The notes: generated from the letters alone by a model not told the origin. A stretch of DNA of 38,815 nucleotides from Actinomycetales bacterium (GCA_012729695.1 JAAYCP010000093.1:1-38815); one strand, 5' to 3'. Shown: positions 17,511-27,259, counted from the stretch's first letter. Translations and numbers: made by a program.

Positions 17511-17615
17511 CCGTGAGGTGCAGGGCGACAGCCATCCTCCCCACGAAGGCCATGACGTCGAGCGACTCGCTCGTCAGTGCACACGAGAGCCCGGTGACCT
17601 CCGCATACTGACGTG

Positions 17616-18782
17616 GTGTCGCTCGCGCTTCTCGTGCCCCTGGTGATCCTCGGACTCTTCGGGCTCCTCCTCTACCGCCGCCTCGTCCGGGCACCCGGGT
17701 ACACCTCGCTCGCGGTGCGAGTGGGCGGGGTCCTTGTGCTCATCGCCATGACCGCGGCGATCTTCGTCGGCATGGCGTACCAGCTGGGTGGTCTCGACGG
17801 CCGACTCCCACGGCTCATCGGCATCGTCGGCATGACGTGGCTCGCCGTCTTCTTCTACCTCCTCCTGGGCATCCTCGTCGGCGCGATCGGAGCGCTGGGG
17901 CTGCGGATCGCCCGCCGCGACGAGGAGGCCCGGCGGACCTGGCACCGGCGCAGCGTGCCAGTCATCGTCGCAACAAGCCTCGTCATCACCGCCTATGGCG
18001 TGTTGGAAGCACAGCGCGTGGGCGTCAGCGAGGTGGAGGTCCGGGTCACCGGGCTACCGGCTGCGCTCGAGGGTTACCGCGTGGCGGTCGTGAGCGACCT
18101 GCACGTGGGCCCGATCCGCGGCGCCGACCTCACGGCGCAGGCCGTTCGGCTCACCACGGAGGCCGAGCCTGACGTCATCCTCCTGGCCGGCGACCTCACC
18201 GACGGCACGACAGCCCAGTTCGCGCAGGTCCTGGATCCGCTCGCGGACCTGTCGGCACCCGACGGCGTGTATGCGGTGACCGGGAACCACGAGTACTACG
18301 CCGGGGACGCGGAGGGCTGGGTCGCGCGCTGGCGGGAGCTGGGCCTCGAACCGCTGCTCAACGCCTCGACGACGATCGATCGGGACGGCATCCGGCTGCA
18401 GATCGCCGGCGTCAGTGACGCCGCTGCGGAGGAGGTCCCGATGACGGAGACGAGCGACCCCGACCTGCTCCCGCGGCTCGATGCCGCCCTGGCCGAGGTC
18501 GATCCGGGGCAGCCGAGCATCCTCATCGCGCACCGCCCCGGCGTCGGCGAGGACCCGCTCGTGCGCGCCGCCGGCGTGGACCTCATGGTCTCGGGGCACA
18601 CCCACGGCGGTCAGATCTGGCCGTTCACCCTGCTCGTCCCGCTCGTCAACCCCACGATCGCCGGGCTCGACGTCATCGACGGGACCACCGCATACACGAC
18701 CCGTGGGGTGGGCACCTGGGGTCCTCCCACGCGGGTGCTCGCGCCGCCGGAGGTCTCCGTCCTCACCCTGACCGTCGGCTGA
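17616..18782 (+). CDS. membrane-anchored metallophosphoesterase (YkuE-like)
   Basis: A 388-aa protein with about four N-terminal transmembrane helices (residues 1-135), then a calcineurin-like phosphoesterase domain. Dimetal-site motifs are all present: VVSDLHVG (about 160), LLAGDLTDG (about 190), TGNHEYY (about 222), IAHRPG (about 306) and SGHTHGGQIWPF (about 326). The domain probably faces outside. YkuE-type relatives act on phospholipids, and the substrate here is unknown. GTG codons occur at 17613 and 17616. CATACT lies 6 nt before the second, which fits the leaderless spacing used by neighbouring genes, so I prefer 17616. Confidence 0.9.
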   Translation: MSLALLVPLVILGLFGLLLYRRLVRAPGYTSLAVRVGGVLVLIAMTAAIFVGMAYQLGGLDGRLPRLIGIVGMTWLAVFFYLLLGILVGAIGALGLRIARRDEEARRTWHRRSVPVIVATSLVITAYGVLEAQRVGVSEVEVRVTGLPAALEGYRVAVVSDLHVGPIRGADLTAQAVRLTTEAEPDVILLAGDLTDGTTAQFAQVLDPLADLSAPDGVYAVTGNHEYYAGDAEGWVARWRELGLEPLLNASTTIDRDGIRLQIAGVSDAAAEEVPMTETSDPDLLPRLDAALAEVDPGQPSILIAHRPGVGEDPLVRAAGVDLMVSGHTHGGQIWPFTLLVPLVNPTIAGLDVIDGTTAYTTRGVGTWGPPTRVLAPPEVSVLTLTVG

Positions 18783-18791
18783 GCGGCGCCC

Positions 18792-19658
18792 CTAGCGGAA
18801 GATCCGCGGCTGGTACCGCGGGTCGACCTTCTCGGCGACCGCCTTGCGCACGGCCTTGGTGTTCGTCGCGGCGAGCAGGACCACCTGCTCGAGCCGCTCC
18901 CAGCGGAAGGTCCCCCGCGGCCCAGAGGTCCAGGTCCGCTCGAAGACCCGCTTGGTCGCCGCGACCGAGTCGGGCGAGCGCGTCGCGATCCGCTCGAGCA
19001 GTTCGTATGCGGCGCTCACCGGATCCTCGGACGCCTCGGTGGCAAGGCCCAGGCGGACCGCCTCGGCGCCGTCGATGACGTCGCCGGTCATGGTGAGCCG
19101 CTTGGCGACATCGAGGCCGACCTGCTGGGAGAGCGCCTGGACCCCGGACATGTCGGGGATGAGCCCCCACTTCGCCTCGAGCACCGACCACTTGGCGTCG
19201 GGCGTGGTGAACCGGAAGTCGGCGCCGAGCGCGATCTGCAGGCCGCCGCCGAAGCAGTGTCCCTGGACCGCTGCCACCACCGGAACAGGGATGCGCCGCC
19301 AGGCCCAGCACGCCTCCTGGAAGGTGTTCGTGCCCAACCACGGCCGCGGGACGAACGAGCGGGCCACCCGGCCCGGGTCCTTCATGACGGTCCCGAAGTC
19401 GAGACCCGCGCAGAAGCTGCTGCCCTGACCTGTGATGACGATGCCGCGCAGGGACGTGTCCGAGCGCAGCCGGCGTGCCGCCGCGACGAGGCCGTCGAGC
19501 ATGTCGAGGGTGAGGCCGTTGAGCTTGTCGGGCCGGGCCAGCTCGACGCGCGCGATGTCGCCGGTCACCGTCGCGACGACGTGGTCGCCGAAGGTGAGCT
19601 GGTCTCGATGAGCGCCGCTATCGACGGGCGGGAGGGAGGTCTCGGGTGCGGACGACAT
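18792..19658 (-). CDS. crotonase / enoyl-CoA hydratase-isomerase family protein
   Basis: A 288-aa member of the crotonase fold, which acts on acyl-CoA. The oxyanion-hole segments are visible as SSFCAGLDF and GHCFGGGLQIALGADFRF. The catalytic-Glu regions include LEAKWGLIPDMSG, where Asp takes the place of the second Glu seen in true hydratases. It may therefore be an isomerase or another crotonase-type activity. With etfD it is one of two genes in the window linked to fatty-acid oxidation. The ATG at 19658 is chosen because TAGCGT lies 7 nt upstream. The ORF-track extension to 19715 runs through a hairpin. Confidence 0.88.
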   Translation of the reverse strand: MSSAPETSLPPVDSGAHRDQLTFGDHVVATVTGDIARVELARPDKLNGLTLDMLDGLVAAARRLRSDTSLRGIVITGQGSSFCAGLDFGTVMKDPGRVARSFVPRPWLGTNTFQEACWAWRRIPVPVVAAVQGHCFGGGLQIALGADFRFTTPDAKWSVLEAKWGLIPDMSGVQALSQQVGLDVAKRLTMTGDVIDGAEAVRLGLATEASEDPVSAAYELLERIATRSPDSVAATKRVFERTWTSGPRGTFRWERLEQVVLLAATNTKAVRKAVAEKVDPRYQPRIFR

Positions 19659-19665
19659 ACCGGTC

Positions 19666-19671
19666 ACGCTA
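19666..19671 (-). promoter_or_regulatory. -10 box, leaderless start of crotonase gene
   Basis: TAGCGT on the minus strand lies 7 nt before the ATG at 19658. Confidence 0.6.
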
Positions 19672-19691
19672 CCCAGCCCGGAGACGACGGC

Positions 19692-19730
19692 GGCGCGGGT
19701 CGCCATGTGATCCACATGACGACCCGCGCC
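19692..19730. terminator. terminator hairpin after MT0933-like gene
   Basis: The outer stem GGCGCGGGTCG/CGACCCGCGCC has 11 bp. A 6-bp CATGTG/CACATG inner stem with an ATC loop stacks on it across single-base mismatches. It lies 38 bp past the MT0933-like stop. Confidence 0.8.
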
Positions 19731-19767
19731 GTGTTCGGGTCAGAGTGTCCGGGTCAGACAGCCCGGG

Positions 19768-20208
19768 TCAGAGCTTGTCGGTCTCCGAGGCCCAGGGGTT
19801 GGGGTCCTCACCCTGCGAGGGAGCCGCGTCAGCGACGGGGGTCTCCTCGCCGGTGTGGGCGGGGGCTGGGAAGGTGGTCGCGGTGGCCGTGGTGGCTGAG
19901 GCCTCGGTGGACTCGCCCGTGCGGGCCTCGGCGGCCAGCTTGTCGAGGCCGCTGGCGAAGGACGCCTTGGCCTTGCTGACCTTGTCGTGGTACTTCCCCT
20001 CGGTCTTCTCGTCGATGACCGTGGTCGCCTTCTCGATGATCTCGTCGACCTTCTCGCGGTTCTCGGCCAGGAAGGTCCCCGCCTGCTCCTTGACCTGATG
20101 GAAGGCCTTCTCGGCCTGCTCCTTGACCTGGGTGATCTTGGTGTCAAGGTCGAGCTCGTCGATCTTGGCCTTGATCTGCTCGTTGATGTTCTGCTCGCGC
20201 TCGGACAT
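19768..20208 (-). CDS. MT0933-like antitoxin-family protein
   Basis: A 146-aa, very hydrophilic, helical protein. The block NREKVDEIIEKATTVIDEKT with GKYHDKVSKA (about 50-85) matches the MT0933/Rv0909 antitoxin family pattern of a KV-helix followed by an IDEKTxGKYxDK motif. The N-terminal 1-45 is a charged coil with repeated VKEQAEKAF/VKEQAGTFL heptads. The C-terminal 95-146 is low-complexity (Thr/Ala/Pro). No toxin gene is adjacent, so it may be an orphan or have another role, and the long coiled coil also recalls stress proteins. The ATG at 20208 has GGAG 6 nt upstream. Confidence 0.7.
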   Translation of the reverse strand: MSEREQNINEQIKAKIDELDLDTKITQVKEQAEKAFHQVKEQAGTFLAENREKVDEIIEKATTVIDEKTEGKYHDKVSKAKASFASGLDKLAAEARTGESTEASATTATATTFPAPAHTGEETPVADAAPSQGEDPNPWASETDKL

Positions 20209-20358
20209 GTGTGCTCCGCTCGTCGTGATGCTGTGAACGCGATTGCGCCCCTCGTACCCATCCAACCCGTTGTCGAGGCCTCATGTTCCCAGGACCGACC
20301 CTGACCCGCCCCTGAACCGTCCCTGAGTTGCGGGTGCAGGACTGACGGGGCCGCCGCA

Positions 20359-20364
20359 TACGCT
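20359..20364 (+). promoter_or_regulatory. -10 box, leaderless start of nfo
   Basis: TACGCT lies 7 nt before the ATG at 20372 and overlaps a copy of the CGCATAC word. Confidence 0.6.
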
Positions 20365-20371
20365 GGACGCC

Positions 20372-21166
20372 ATGACCCTGCACATCGGTGCCCACGTCGA
20401 CGGAGCCGACCCCATCACCGCCGCCGAGGCCCGCGGCGCGGGCCTGGCCCAGTTCTTCCTCGGCAACCCGCAGTCCTACAAGGGACCGGTGATCGAGTAT
20501 GCGGCGGGCGCGGCAGCGCTCAAGGCCGCCGCGGAGGCGGCCGGCATCGATCTGTATGTGCACGCCCCCTACCCGATCAACGTCGCCTCGACGAACAACC
20601 GGATCCGCATCCCCGGCCGCAAGCTCCTCCAGCAGCACCTCAACGCTGCGGCGGAGATCGGGGCCAAGGGGGTCGTGGTCCACGGCGGCCATCTCGGCGC
20701 CGACGAGGACGCGGCGATCGGGTTCGACAACTGGCGCAAGTGCATCGACGGACTCGACATGCCCGTGCCGCTGCTCATCGAGAACACCGCGGGCGGCGAC
20801 AACGCCATGGCCCGGCGCCTCGAGGCGATCGACCGGCTCTGGAGCGCGATCGGTCAGGCCTCCGGCGGCGACACCGTCGGGTTCTGCCTCGACACCTGTC
20901 ACGCATGGGCCGGCGGCGCCGATCTCACTGACGTCGTCGAGAAGGTGCGTGCCGTCACGGGCCGCATCGACCTCGTCCACGCCAATGACTCGCGGGACGC
21001 CTTCGACTCGGGAGCGGACCGGCACACGAACATCGGCTCAGGGTTCATCGACGGAGCGGCGCTGGCTGCGGTCGTCCGCGAGGCCGCTGCGCCCGTCGTC
21101 GTCGAGACCCCTGGTGGAGTCGAGGGTCAGGCCGCCGACATCGCCTGGTTGCGCGCCAACGCCTGA
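20372..21166 (+). CDS. nfo: deoxyribonuclease IV (AP endonuclease IV)
   Basis: Zinc-dependent TIM-barrel enzyme that cuts 5' to abasic sites in base-excision repair. The 264-aa product shows IGAHVDG at the N-terminus, VHAPYPINVAS (about 63-73), VVHGGHLG (metal-binding His, about 106-113), LLIENTAGG (Glu), GFCLDTCHAWAGG (Asp/His, about 171-183), HANDSRD and ETPGG at the C-terminus. All nine-ligand positions typical of Nfo appear to be filled. Length is close to the family norm. It is monocistronic with a leaderless promoter, and a convergent inverted repeat follows. Confidence 0.95.
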   Translation: MTLHIGAHVDGADPITAAEARGAGLAQFFLGNPQSYKGPVIEYAAGAAALKAAAEAAGIDLYVHAPYPINVASTNNRIRIPGRKLLQQHLNAAAEIGAKGVVVHGGHLGADEDAAIGFDNWRKCIDGLDMPVPLLIENTAGGDNAMARRLEAIDRLWSAIGQASGGDTVGFCLDTCHAWAGGADLTDVVEKVRAVTGRIDLVHANDSRDAFDSGADRHTNIGSGFIDGAALAAVVREAAAPVVVETPGGVEGQAADIAWLRANA

Positions 21167-21205
21167 GTGCGGGCCGCCGCCCTTTCTCTCCCCCGGAGGG
21201 GAGGG

Positions 21206-21259
21206 CGACTTCGCAAGGATCCTTACTGCGGCGGAGACCGAGCTGGTCGTGCGAAGTCG
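21206..21259. terminator. inverted repeat between nfo and glyS
   Basis: CGACTTCGCA and TGCGAAGTCG are perfect 10-nt arms 34 bp apart. A shorter CTCCCC/GGGGAG hairpin lies just before. It sits between convergent genes and may serve both. Confidence 0.4.
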
Positions 21260-21290
21260 GCCGAGGGTGACCTGCGGGGCGCCGCCCGGG

Positions 21291-22724
<1,434 letters not shown>

Positions 22725-22731
22725 GCCGCAC

Positions 22732-22737
22732 AGGCTA
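22732..22737 (-). promoter_or_regulatory. -10 box, leaderless start of glyS
   Basis: TAGCCT on the minus strand lies 7 nt before the ATG at 22724. Confidence 0.6.
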
Positions 22738-22813
22738 CCTGGGCACCTGCGGACGAACTAAACGGGTTCTCCGCACGCGGGGCACCACGAGCCGCACTCT
22801 CCCCGCCGCAGTC

Positions 22814-24310
22814 TCACCACCCGCGCGGCCCATCCGAGCCCGCAGCGTAGGACTGCAGCGGCACCTCGCCCTTCGCCCAGGCCTTGAGGACCGGCTCGAC
22901 GATGCGCCAGCACTCCTCCGCGACGTCACCGCGGACCGAGAGCAGAGGTATGCCGTCGAGGATTCCGGCGAGGATCTCACCGTAGGGTCGGACGTGGCTG
23001 TTCCCGATCACCGCCGAGAGCACGGTGTCCTCGAGCTCGAACATGTCGCCCGCGCCGTTCGTCGTGATGCCGAGCTCGATGGTCTCCGGTGACATCCCGA
23101 GCTTGAGGTAGTTGGGCGTCGCCGTGTTGACCAGTCCTTGGAGGTCGTGCGACACCGGCTTGAAGTGCACATAGATCCCACGGCGCTCCGTCCCGAGCGC
23201 CTTGCCGCTGCGCAGCCGGAAGGGCACCCCCGCCCAGCGCGAGTTCTTGATCTCGACGGTGATCTCGGCGAGGGTCTCGGTGCGCCGGTCCGGGTCCACA
23301 CCCGGCTCGGCGACGTAGTCCGGCACGCGCCGCCGCCCGATCCGGCCGGCCGTGTAGCGCGCCCGGCGAGAGGCCTCCTTCGGGGTACCCATGAGTCGGG
23401 TCGCGCGCAGCACATGGGCCATGAGGTCGCGCAGCTCCACCTCGTCGACGGTGGCCATCTCCTCCATCGCCACGAGCGCCATGACGAGGAGCAGGTGGCT
23501 CTGGATCATGTCCTTGAGGGCGCCGGCCCCGTCGTAGTAGCCCGCACGACCCTCGAGCGCCAGCGTCTCGTCGGCGACGATGTCGACGCGCTCCACGTTG
23601 ACGTTGTTCCACACCGGCTCGAAGATCCGGTTGCCGAAGCGCAGCCCGAGCAGGTTGAGCACCGCGGCCTTGCCGAGGTAGTGGTCGATCCGGAAGGTGC
23701 GCTTCTCCGGCACGATCCGTTCCAGTAGTCGGTTGAACTCCGCCGCACTGGCCTTGTCGGAGCCGAACGGCTTCTCGATCGCGAGCCTGAGACCGCGGGG
23801 CAGACCCTTCATCTCCGCGAGCAGCTCACAGGCCGCGATGGACACCTTCGGCGGCAGGGCGAAGTACAGCACCGAGTCGGGCGGCAGGTCCGACACGAGC
23901 GCCGTCAGACCGGCCTCGTCCATGACGTCGGTCCTGCGGTACTCGGTGCTCGCCAGGATCCGGTCCCTGACGCCCTTGTCCACCTTCGCCGTGGTCAGCG
24001 AGTCCCTGACCCGCTTGCGCCACTCCGTCGCCGTGAAGCTCTCCGTCGCGGCGCCGATGACCCGCACCTGCCGCTCGGGCTCGTTCTTCAGGAGGGTCGC
24101 CAGGCCGGGCAGGAGCAGCCGGGTGGTGAGGTCGCCGCTCGCGCCGAGGATGACGAGGGTATGCGGCGCGGACGAGGTCTTCCTCCGCCTCCGGGCTCTC
24201 CTGGCCGGCTTGGTTGAGGAAGACCTGGCAGACGACGTGGTTGACGGTTTGGCTGATGTCTTTGCCGGCTTCCCTGCCGACGTCCGTGCTGGCTTCGTCG
24301 CGGCGCTCAC
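22814..24310 (-). CDS. zwf: glucose-6-phosphate dehydrogenase with basic N-terminal tail
   Basis: Oxidises glucose-6-phosphate to 6-phosphogluconolactone with NADP, the first step of the pentose phosphate pathway. The Rossmann motif ILGASGDLTTR is at 54-64. EKPFG and the catalytic-site RIDHYLGK follow, and the C-terminal domain ends with SYAAGSDGPRGW. The 498-aa protein carries about 48 extra N-terminal residues made mainly of Lys, Ala, Ser, Thr, Pro and Arg (TSAGKPAKTSAKPS), resembling histone-H1-like tails. The GTG at 24310 lies 7 nt after TAGCCT, which supports translation of this tail. No tal, tkt or opcA gene is adjacent. Confidence 0.93.
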   Translation of the reverse strand: MSAATKPARTSAGKPAKTSAKPSTTSSARSSSTKPARRARRRRKTSSAPHTLVILGASGDLTTRLLLPGLATLLKNEPERQVRVIGAATESFTATEWRKRVRDSLTTAKVDKGVRDRILASTEYRRTDVMDEAGLTALVSDLPPDSVLYFALPPKVSIAACELLAEMKGLPRGLRLAIEKPFGSDKASAAEFNRLLERIVPEKRTFRIDHYLGKAAVLNLLGLRFGNRIFEPVWNNVNVERVDIVADETLALEGRAGYYDGAGALKDMIQSHLLLVMALVAMEEMATVDEVELRDLMAHVLRATRLMGTPKEASRRARYTAGRIGRRRVPDYVAEPGVDPDRRTETLAEITVEIKNSRWAGVPFRLRSGKALGTERRGIYVHFKPVSHDLQGLVNTATPNYLKLGMSPETIELGITTNGAGDMFELEDTVLSAVIGNSHVRPYGEILAGILDGIPLLSVRGDVAEECWRIVEPVLKAWAKGEVPLQSYAAGSDGPRGW

Positions 24311-24317
24311 AGCGCCG

Positions 24318-24323
24318 AGGCTA
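24318..24323 (-). promoter_or_regulatory. -10 box, leaderless start of zwf
   Basis: TAGCCT on the minus strand lies 7 nt before the GTG at 24310. Confidence 0.55.
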
Positions 24324-24344
24324 TCGGTGCTGCAGGGGCGCTGA

Positions 24345-25376
24345 TCAGGTCTCAGCCGCAGGAGGCTGCTCGCGGTTGACGATGACCCGCTCCCTGGGCA
24401 TCACCCGCGGAAGGACGTCCTGCAGGGTGACGATCCCGAGCCGGACCCCACCCTTGGTGACGACAGCGACATGGGTGCGCTGGCGCTGCATCCGGGCCAG
24501 CGCCTCGTAGACCGTCGTACGGGCGTCGAGCACCATGACCCGGCGGATGAAGTTGTCGATCTCCTGGGCCGGGTCGGCGTCCATCGTGTCGCGGACGTGG
24601 ACGACTCCGTTGATCCGGTCTCCGGCCATCGTGAGAATTCGTAGGTGCCCGGAGGCCACGGTTGCGGCCTGGACGTCGGCGACGGTCGCCTCGACAGGAA
24701 CCCAGACGACGTCCTCGTCCGGGATGGTGATCTCCTCGAGGGTGGTCTCGGAGAAGTCCAGCGCGCTGACGACACCGCGGTGATAGCTGGCGGCGAGGGC
24801 CCCGACGCTCGCGGAGTGCTCCACGAGGTGCCGGAGACTCTCAGCGTCCTGGGCCGATGCCACCGCGTCGACGGGGGTGGCTCCGCTCTTGCGGACGAGC
24901 CAGTTCGCGGCGTGGTTGAGGGCCCGCAGGAGCGGACGGTTGATCCACAGGAAGCCGCGCATGGGGAGAGCCAGCGTGATCGCCGTGCGCTCCGGGTGGG
25001 CGAGTGAGAAGGACTTCGGCGCCATCTCCCCGATGACGAGGTGGAGGAAGGTGACGATGACGAGCGCCAGGATGAAGGACCCCGCCGAGGCCCAGGCCAC
25101 GGGCACACCGGTGGCCTCGAGGAGAGGCTCTAGCGCATGGTGAACGGCCGGCTTCGTGACCGCGCCGAGGGCGAGGGTGCACAAGGTGATGCCGAGCTGG
25201 GCTCCCGCGAGGAGGAGGGTCAGGTCCGAGGCGTTGCGTAGGGCTGCCCGTCCCGCCCGCGACGTCAGCGCGGCCTCCTCGAGCCGGTAGCGGCGCGAGG
25301 CCATGAGCGAGAACTCGACCATGACGAAGAACGCCGAGCCGGCGATGAGGGCGACGGTGACGAGGAGGACGCTCAC
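24345..25376 (-). CDS. CNNM/HlyC-CorC-family membrane protein lacking the C-terminal CorC domain
   Basis: A 343-aa protein with the DUF21 (CNNM) membrane domain in residues 1-180, including AGAQLGITLCTLALGA and the conserved GEMAPKSFSLAHPE. A cytosolic CBS pair follows, ending VTKGGVRLGIVTLQDVLPRV. CNNM/CorC proteins export or regulate Mg2+ (or Co2+). The C-terminal CorC_HlyC domain present in the upstream paralogue is missing. I start it at the GTG at 25376, which overlaps the upstream stop as GTGA, rather than at the ORF-track start at 25403. The two paralogues are translationally coupled and may form a heterodimer. Confidence 0.88.
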   Translation of the reverse strand: MSVLLVTVALIAGSAFFVMVEFSLMASRRYRLEEAALTSRAGRAALRNASDLTLLLAGAQLGITLCTLALGAVTKPAVHHALEPLLEATGVPVAWASAGSFILALVIVTFLHLVIGEMAPKSFSLAHPERTAITLALPMRGFLWINRPLLRALNHAANWLVRKSGATPVDAVASAQDAESLRHLVEHSASVGALAASYHRGVVSALDFSETTLEEITIPDEDVVWVPVEATVADVQAATVASGHLRILTMAGDRINGVVHVRDTMDADPAQEIDNFIRRVMVLDARTTVYEALARMQRQRTHVAVVTKGGVRLGIVTLQDVLPRVMPRERVIVNREQPPAAET

Positions 25377-26818
25377 TCGTTGTCCCCCTTGCGTCCCCGC
25401 CACGACCCCTGACCGTTGTCCTCGCCGCGCCGCTCGTCCCCGGACTCAGGGCGTTCCCCGCTCCGCTCCTCCTCGTGCTGGGAGATCCGCACCCGGGACG
25501 GCACGTAGTTCTCGACCTCGAGGATCTCCGCGGTCAACCAGCGGCGGGGCGGCGGACCGAGCTCGAGAAGGTCGTCCGGATCCACCGGCAGGTCGATCTC
25601 GACGCGGTCCCCGACCTCGGGGAGTCCACCGAAGCGCTCGATGACCAGCCCGCCGATCGTCTCCTTCTCGCCCTGCGGGAGCTCGAGGTCGAGCTCCTCC
25701 TCGATCTCGTCGAGGTGCAGGTCCGCCGGCATGATCCAGCCGTCCTCGGTCTCGACGATGACACGGTCCGGCTCCCCGTCGTCGTGCTCGTCCTCGATCT
25801 CACCGACGATCTCCTCGGCGAGGTCCTCGAGGGTGACGATCCCGACGAAGGTCCCGAACTCGTCGACGATGCAGGCCAGTCGGGAACGGCCCTGCATCTC
25901 GCGGGCCGCGTCCGGCAGGGAGGTGACGTCCGAGAGCACGAGCGGCTCGCGGACGTGCTCGCTGATCGGTTCGGTCGAGTCCGGGCTCAGTCTCAGCAGG
26001 TCGACGAGGTGGGCGACGCCGACGATCCGGTCGTCGTCGTCCAGGACGGGGTAGCGGGTGTGGTCGTAGGCCATCAGGTCGCGCACGTGCTCGACCGTGT
26101 CGTGCGCCCGGACGATGTCGACGCGGCTGCGAGGAACCATGGCGTGCTCGACGTCGCGCTGGGGGAAGTCGATGATCCGCTCCAGCAGCTCGGCGAGCTC
26201 CTCGTCGAGCTCACCACGTTCGGCGGACTGGCTGACGACGTGGGCCAGGTCTGAGGCGCTCGCGGCCTGCTCGACGTCGTGGACCGGCTCCTGCCCGAAG
26301 GCGCGCAGGATGAGCTCCGCGGCCTTGTCGAAGATCCAGATGATCGGCCCGAAGACGGTGAGGTAGATCCGCGTGGAGGGTGCGAGCCACCCCGAGACCT
26401 TGTCCGGCTCGGCGATCGCATAGTTCTTCGGATAGAGCTCACCGATGAGCATCTGCACGATCGTCGAGAACACGATCGCGATGACCCCGCCGATGGCCAC
26501 CGAGACCCCTCGGGGGATACCGCCGGACAGGAGCTCTCCGAGCGCGGAGCCGATGAGGGGCTCGGCGACATACCCGACGAGGAGTCCGGTGACCGTGATC
26601 CCGAGCTGGGCGCCAGAGAGCATGAACGATGTGCGCCTGGTGACGGCGAGGACGGACTTCGCCTCCTCCGCCTCCGGGCCGGTACCGGCGGCCTTGGCCT
26701 GCAGCCGGGTGCGGTCGACCGCGAGGAAGGCGAACTCCTGCGCGACGAAGTAGCCCGTCGCCACGGTGATGAGGAAGACGACCAGGACGCCGACGATGAT
26801 CGACGAAGCGATGCTCAT
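25373..26818 (-). CDS. CNNM/HlyC-CorC-family divalent-cation transporter
   Basis: A 481-aa protein with the N-terminal DUF21 membrane domain (about 1-190, with SGAQLGITVTGLLVGYVAEP and GELYPKNYAIAEP), a CBS pair (about 210-340, with MVPRSRVDIV and IVDEFGTFVGIVTLEDLAEEIVGEI), and a CorC_HlyC domain (about 355-430). A charged low-complexity tail follows. Family members mediate Mg2+ homeostasis. The gene starts 8 bp after the PPOX gene ends and overlaps the next paralogue by GTGA, so the three form one operon. Its own ribosome site is weak, consistent with coupling. Confidence 0.92.
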   Translation of the reverse strand: MSIASSIIVGVLVVFLITVATGYFVAQEFAFLAVDRTRLQAKAAGTGPEAEEAKSVLAVTRRTSFMLSGAQLGITVTGLLVGYVAEPLIGSALGELLSGGIPRGVSVAIGGVIAIVFSTIVQMLIGELYPKNYAIAEPDKVSGWLAPSTRIYLTVFGPIIWIFDKAAELILRAFGQEPVHDVEQAASASDLAHVVSQSAERGELDEELAELLERIIDFPQRDVEHAMVPRSRVDIVRAHDTVEHVRDLMAYDHTRYPVLDDDDRIVGVAHLVDLLRLSPDSTEPISEHVREPLVLSDVTSLPDAAREMQGRSRLACIVDEFGTFVGIVTLEDLAEEIVGEIEDEHDDGEPDRVIVETEDGWIMPADLHLDEIEEELDLELPQGEKETIGGLVIERFGGLPEVGDRVEIDLPVDPDDLLELGPPPRRWLTAEILEVENYVPSRVRISQHEEERSGERPESGDERRGEDNGQGSWRGRKGDNE

Positions 26819-26826
26819 CTGGGTGC

Positions 26827-27252
26827 TCAGGCCACCTCGGGGTCAAGGGAGATGGCGACGCCCACGCGCTTCTTGTAGCCCGACCAGACCCGCATCAGGA
26901 CGGCCTCCCCGGCGGCGAAGAGGTGGTACCAGGCGCCGTACTTGTTCCCGATCGCGCGCTTGGTGGCGCGCACGTCGTCGGGGTCGTCGAGGATCCGGCC
27001 CGTGCCGACATAGGTCACGGCGTCCGGCTCGACCCGCCCGCGGGCGTCACACTCACGCAGCTCGACCCGCGAGTTCCGGCGCAGCCGCTTGACCTTGAAG
27101 GAGTCCGCCAGGCTGACGAAGACGAGCTCATCGGAGCGAAAGGGCGACCCCGAGAGGGCGGGCGCGATCCAGACCGGGCACGACACGGGGTTCCCGTCGC
27201 GTTTGAAGGTGGTCAGCGAGACGTATCTCGCCGACCCCACGGTATGACCCAC
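26827..27252 (-). CDS. PPOX-class (F420/FMN-type) oxidoreductase
   Basis: A 141-aa split-barrel flavin/F420-binding protein of the pyridoxamine-phosphate-oxidase-like superfamily. The family pattern is ARYVSLTTFKRDGNPVSCPVW at the N-terminus, then FVSLADSFKVKRLRRNSRVEL and VTYVGTGRIL. Such proteins in Actinobacteria often use F420 and reduce small molecules, and the substrate here is unknown. It is the first gene of an operon with two CNNM proteins. The GTG at 27252 follows a TAGAGT box by 7 nt. A second GTG lies four codons downstream. Confidence 0.85.
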   Translation of the reverse strand: MGHTVGSARYVSLTTFKRDGNPVSCPVWIAPALSGSPFRSDELVFVSLADSFKVKRLRRNSRVELRECDARGRVEPDAVTYVGTGRILDDPDDVRATKRAIGNKYGAWYHLFAAGEAVLMRVWSGYKKRVGVAISLDPEVA

Positions 27253-27259
27253 GACGCCA

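Larger units (their letters stand above)
17203..17615. other. 413-bp gene-free spacer with small-RNA candidate and second hairpin
   Basis: The first part (17244-17407) is a predicted small RNA. The second part (17408-17600) has a structured segment at 17475-17510 and short ORFs on both strands that do not resemble any protein I know. The sequence around 17240-17360 and the T7 tract are clearly richer in A and T than flanking genes. Confidence 0.75.

Noticed and set aside
17440-17646. Plus-strand 68-aa ORF and overlapping minus-strand ORFs in the 17.3-17.7 kb spacer
   Set aside because: No recognisable protein, no ribosome site or leaderless box, and they run through hairpins.
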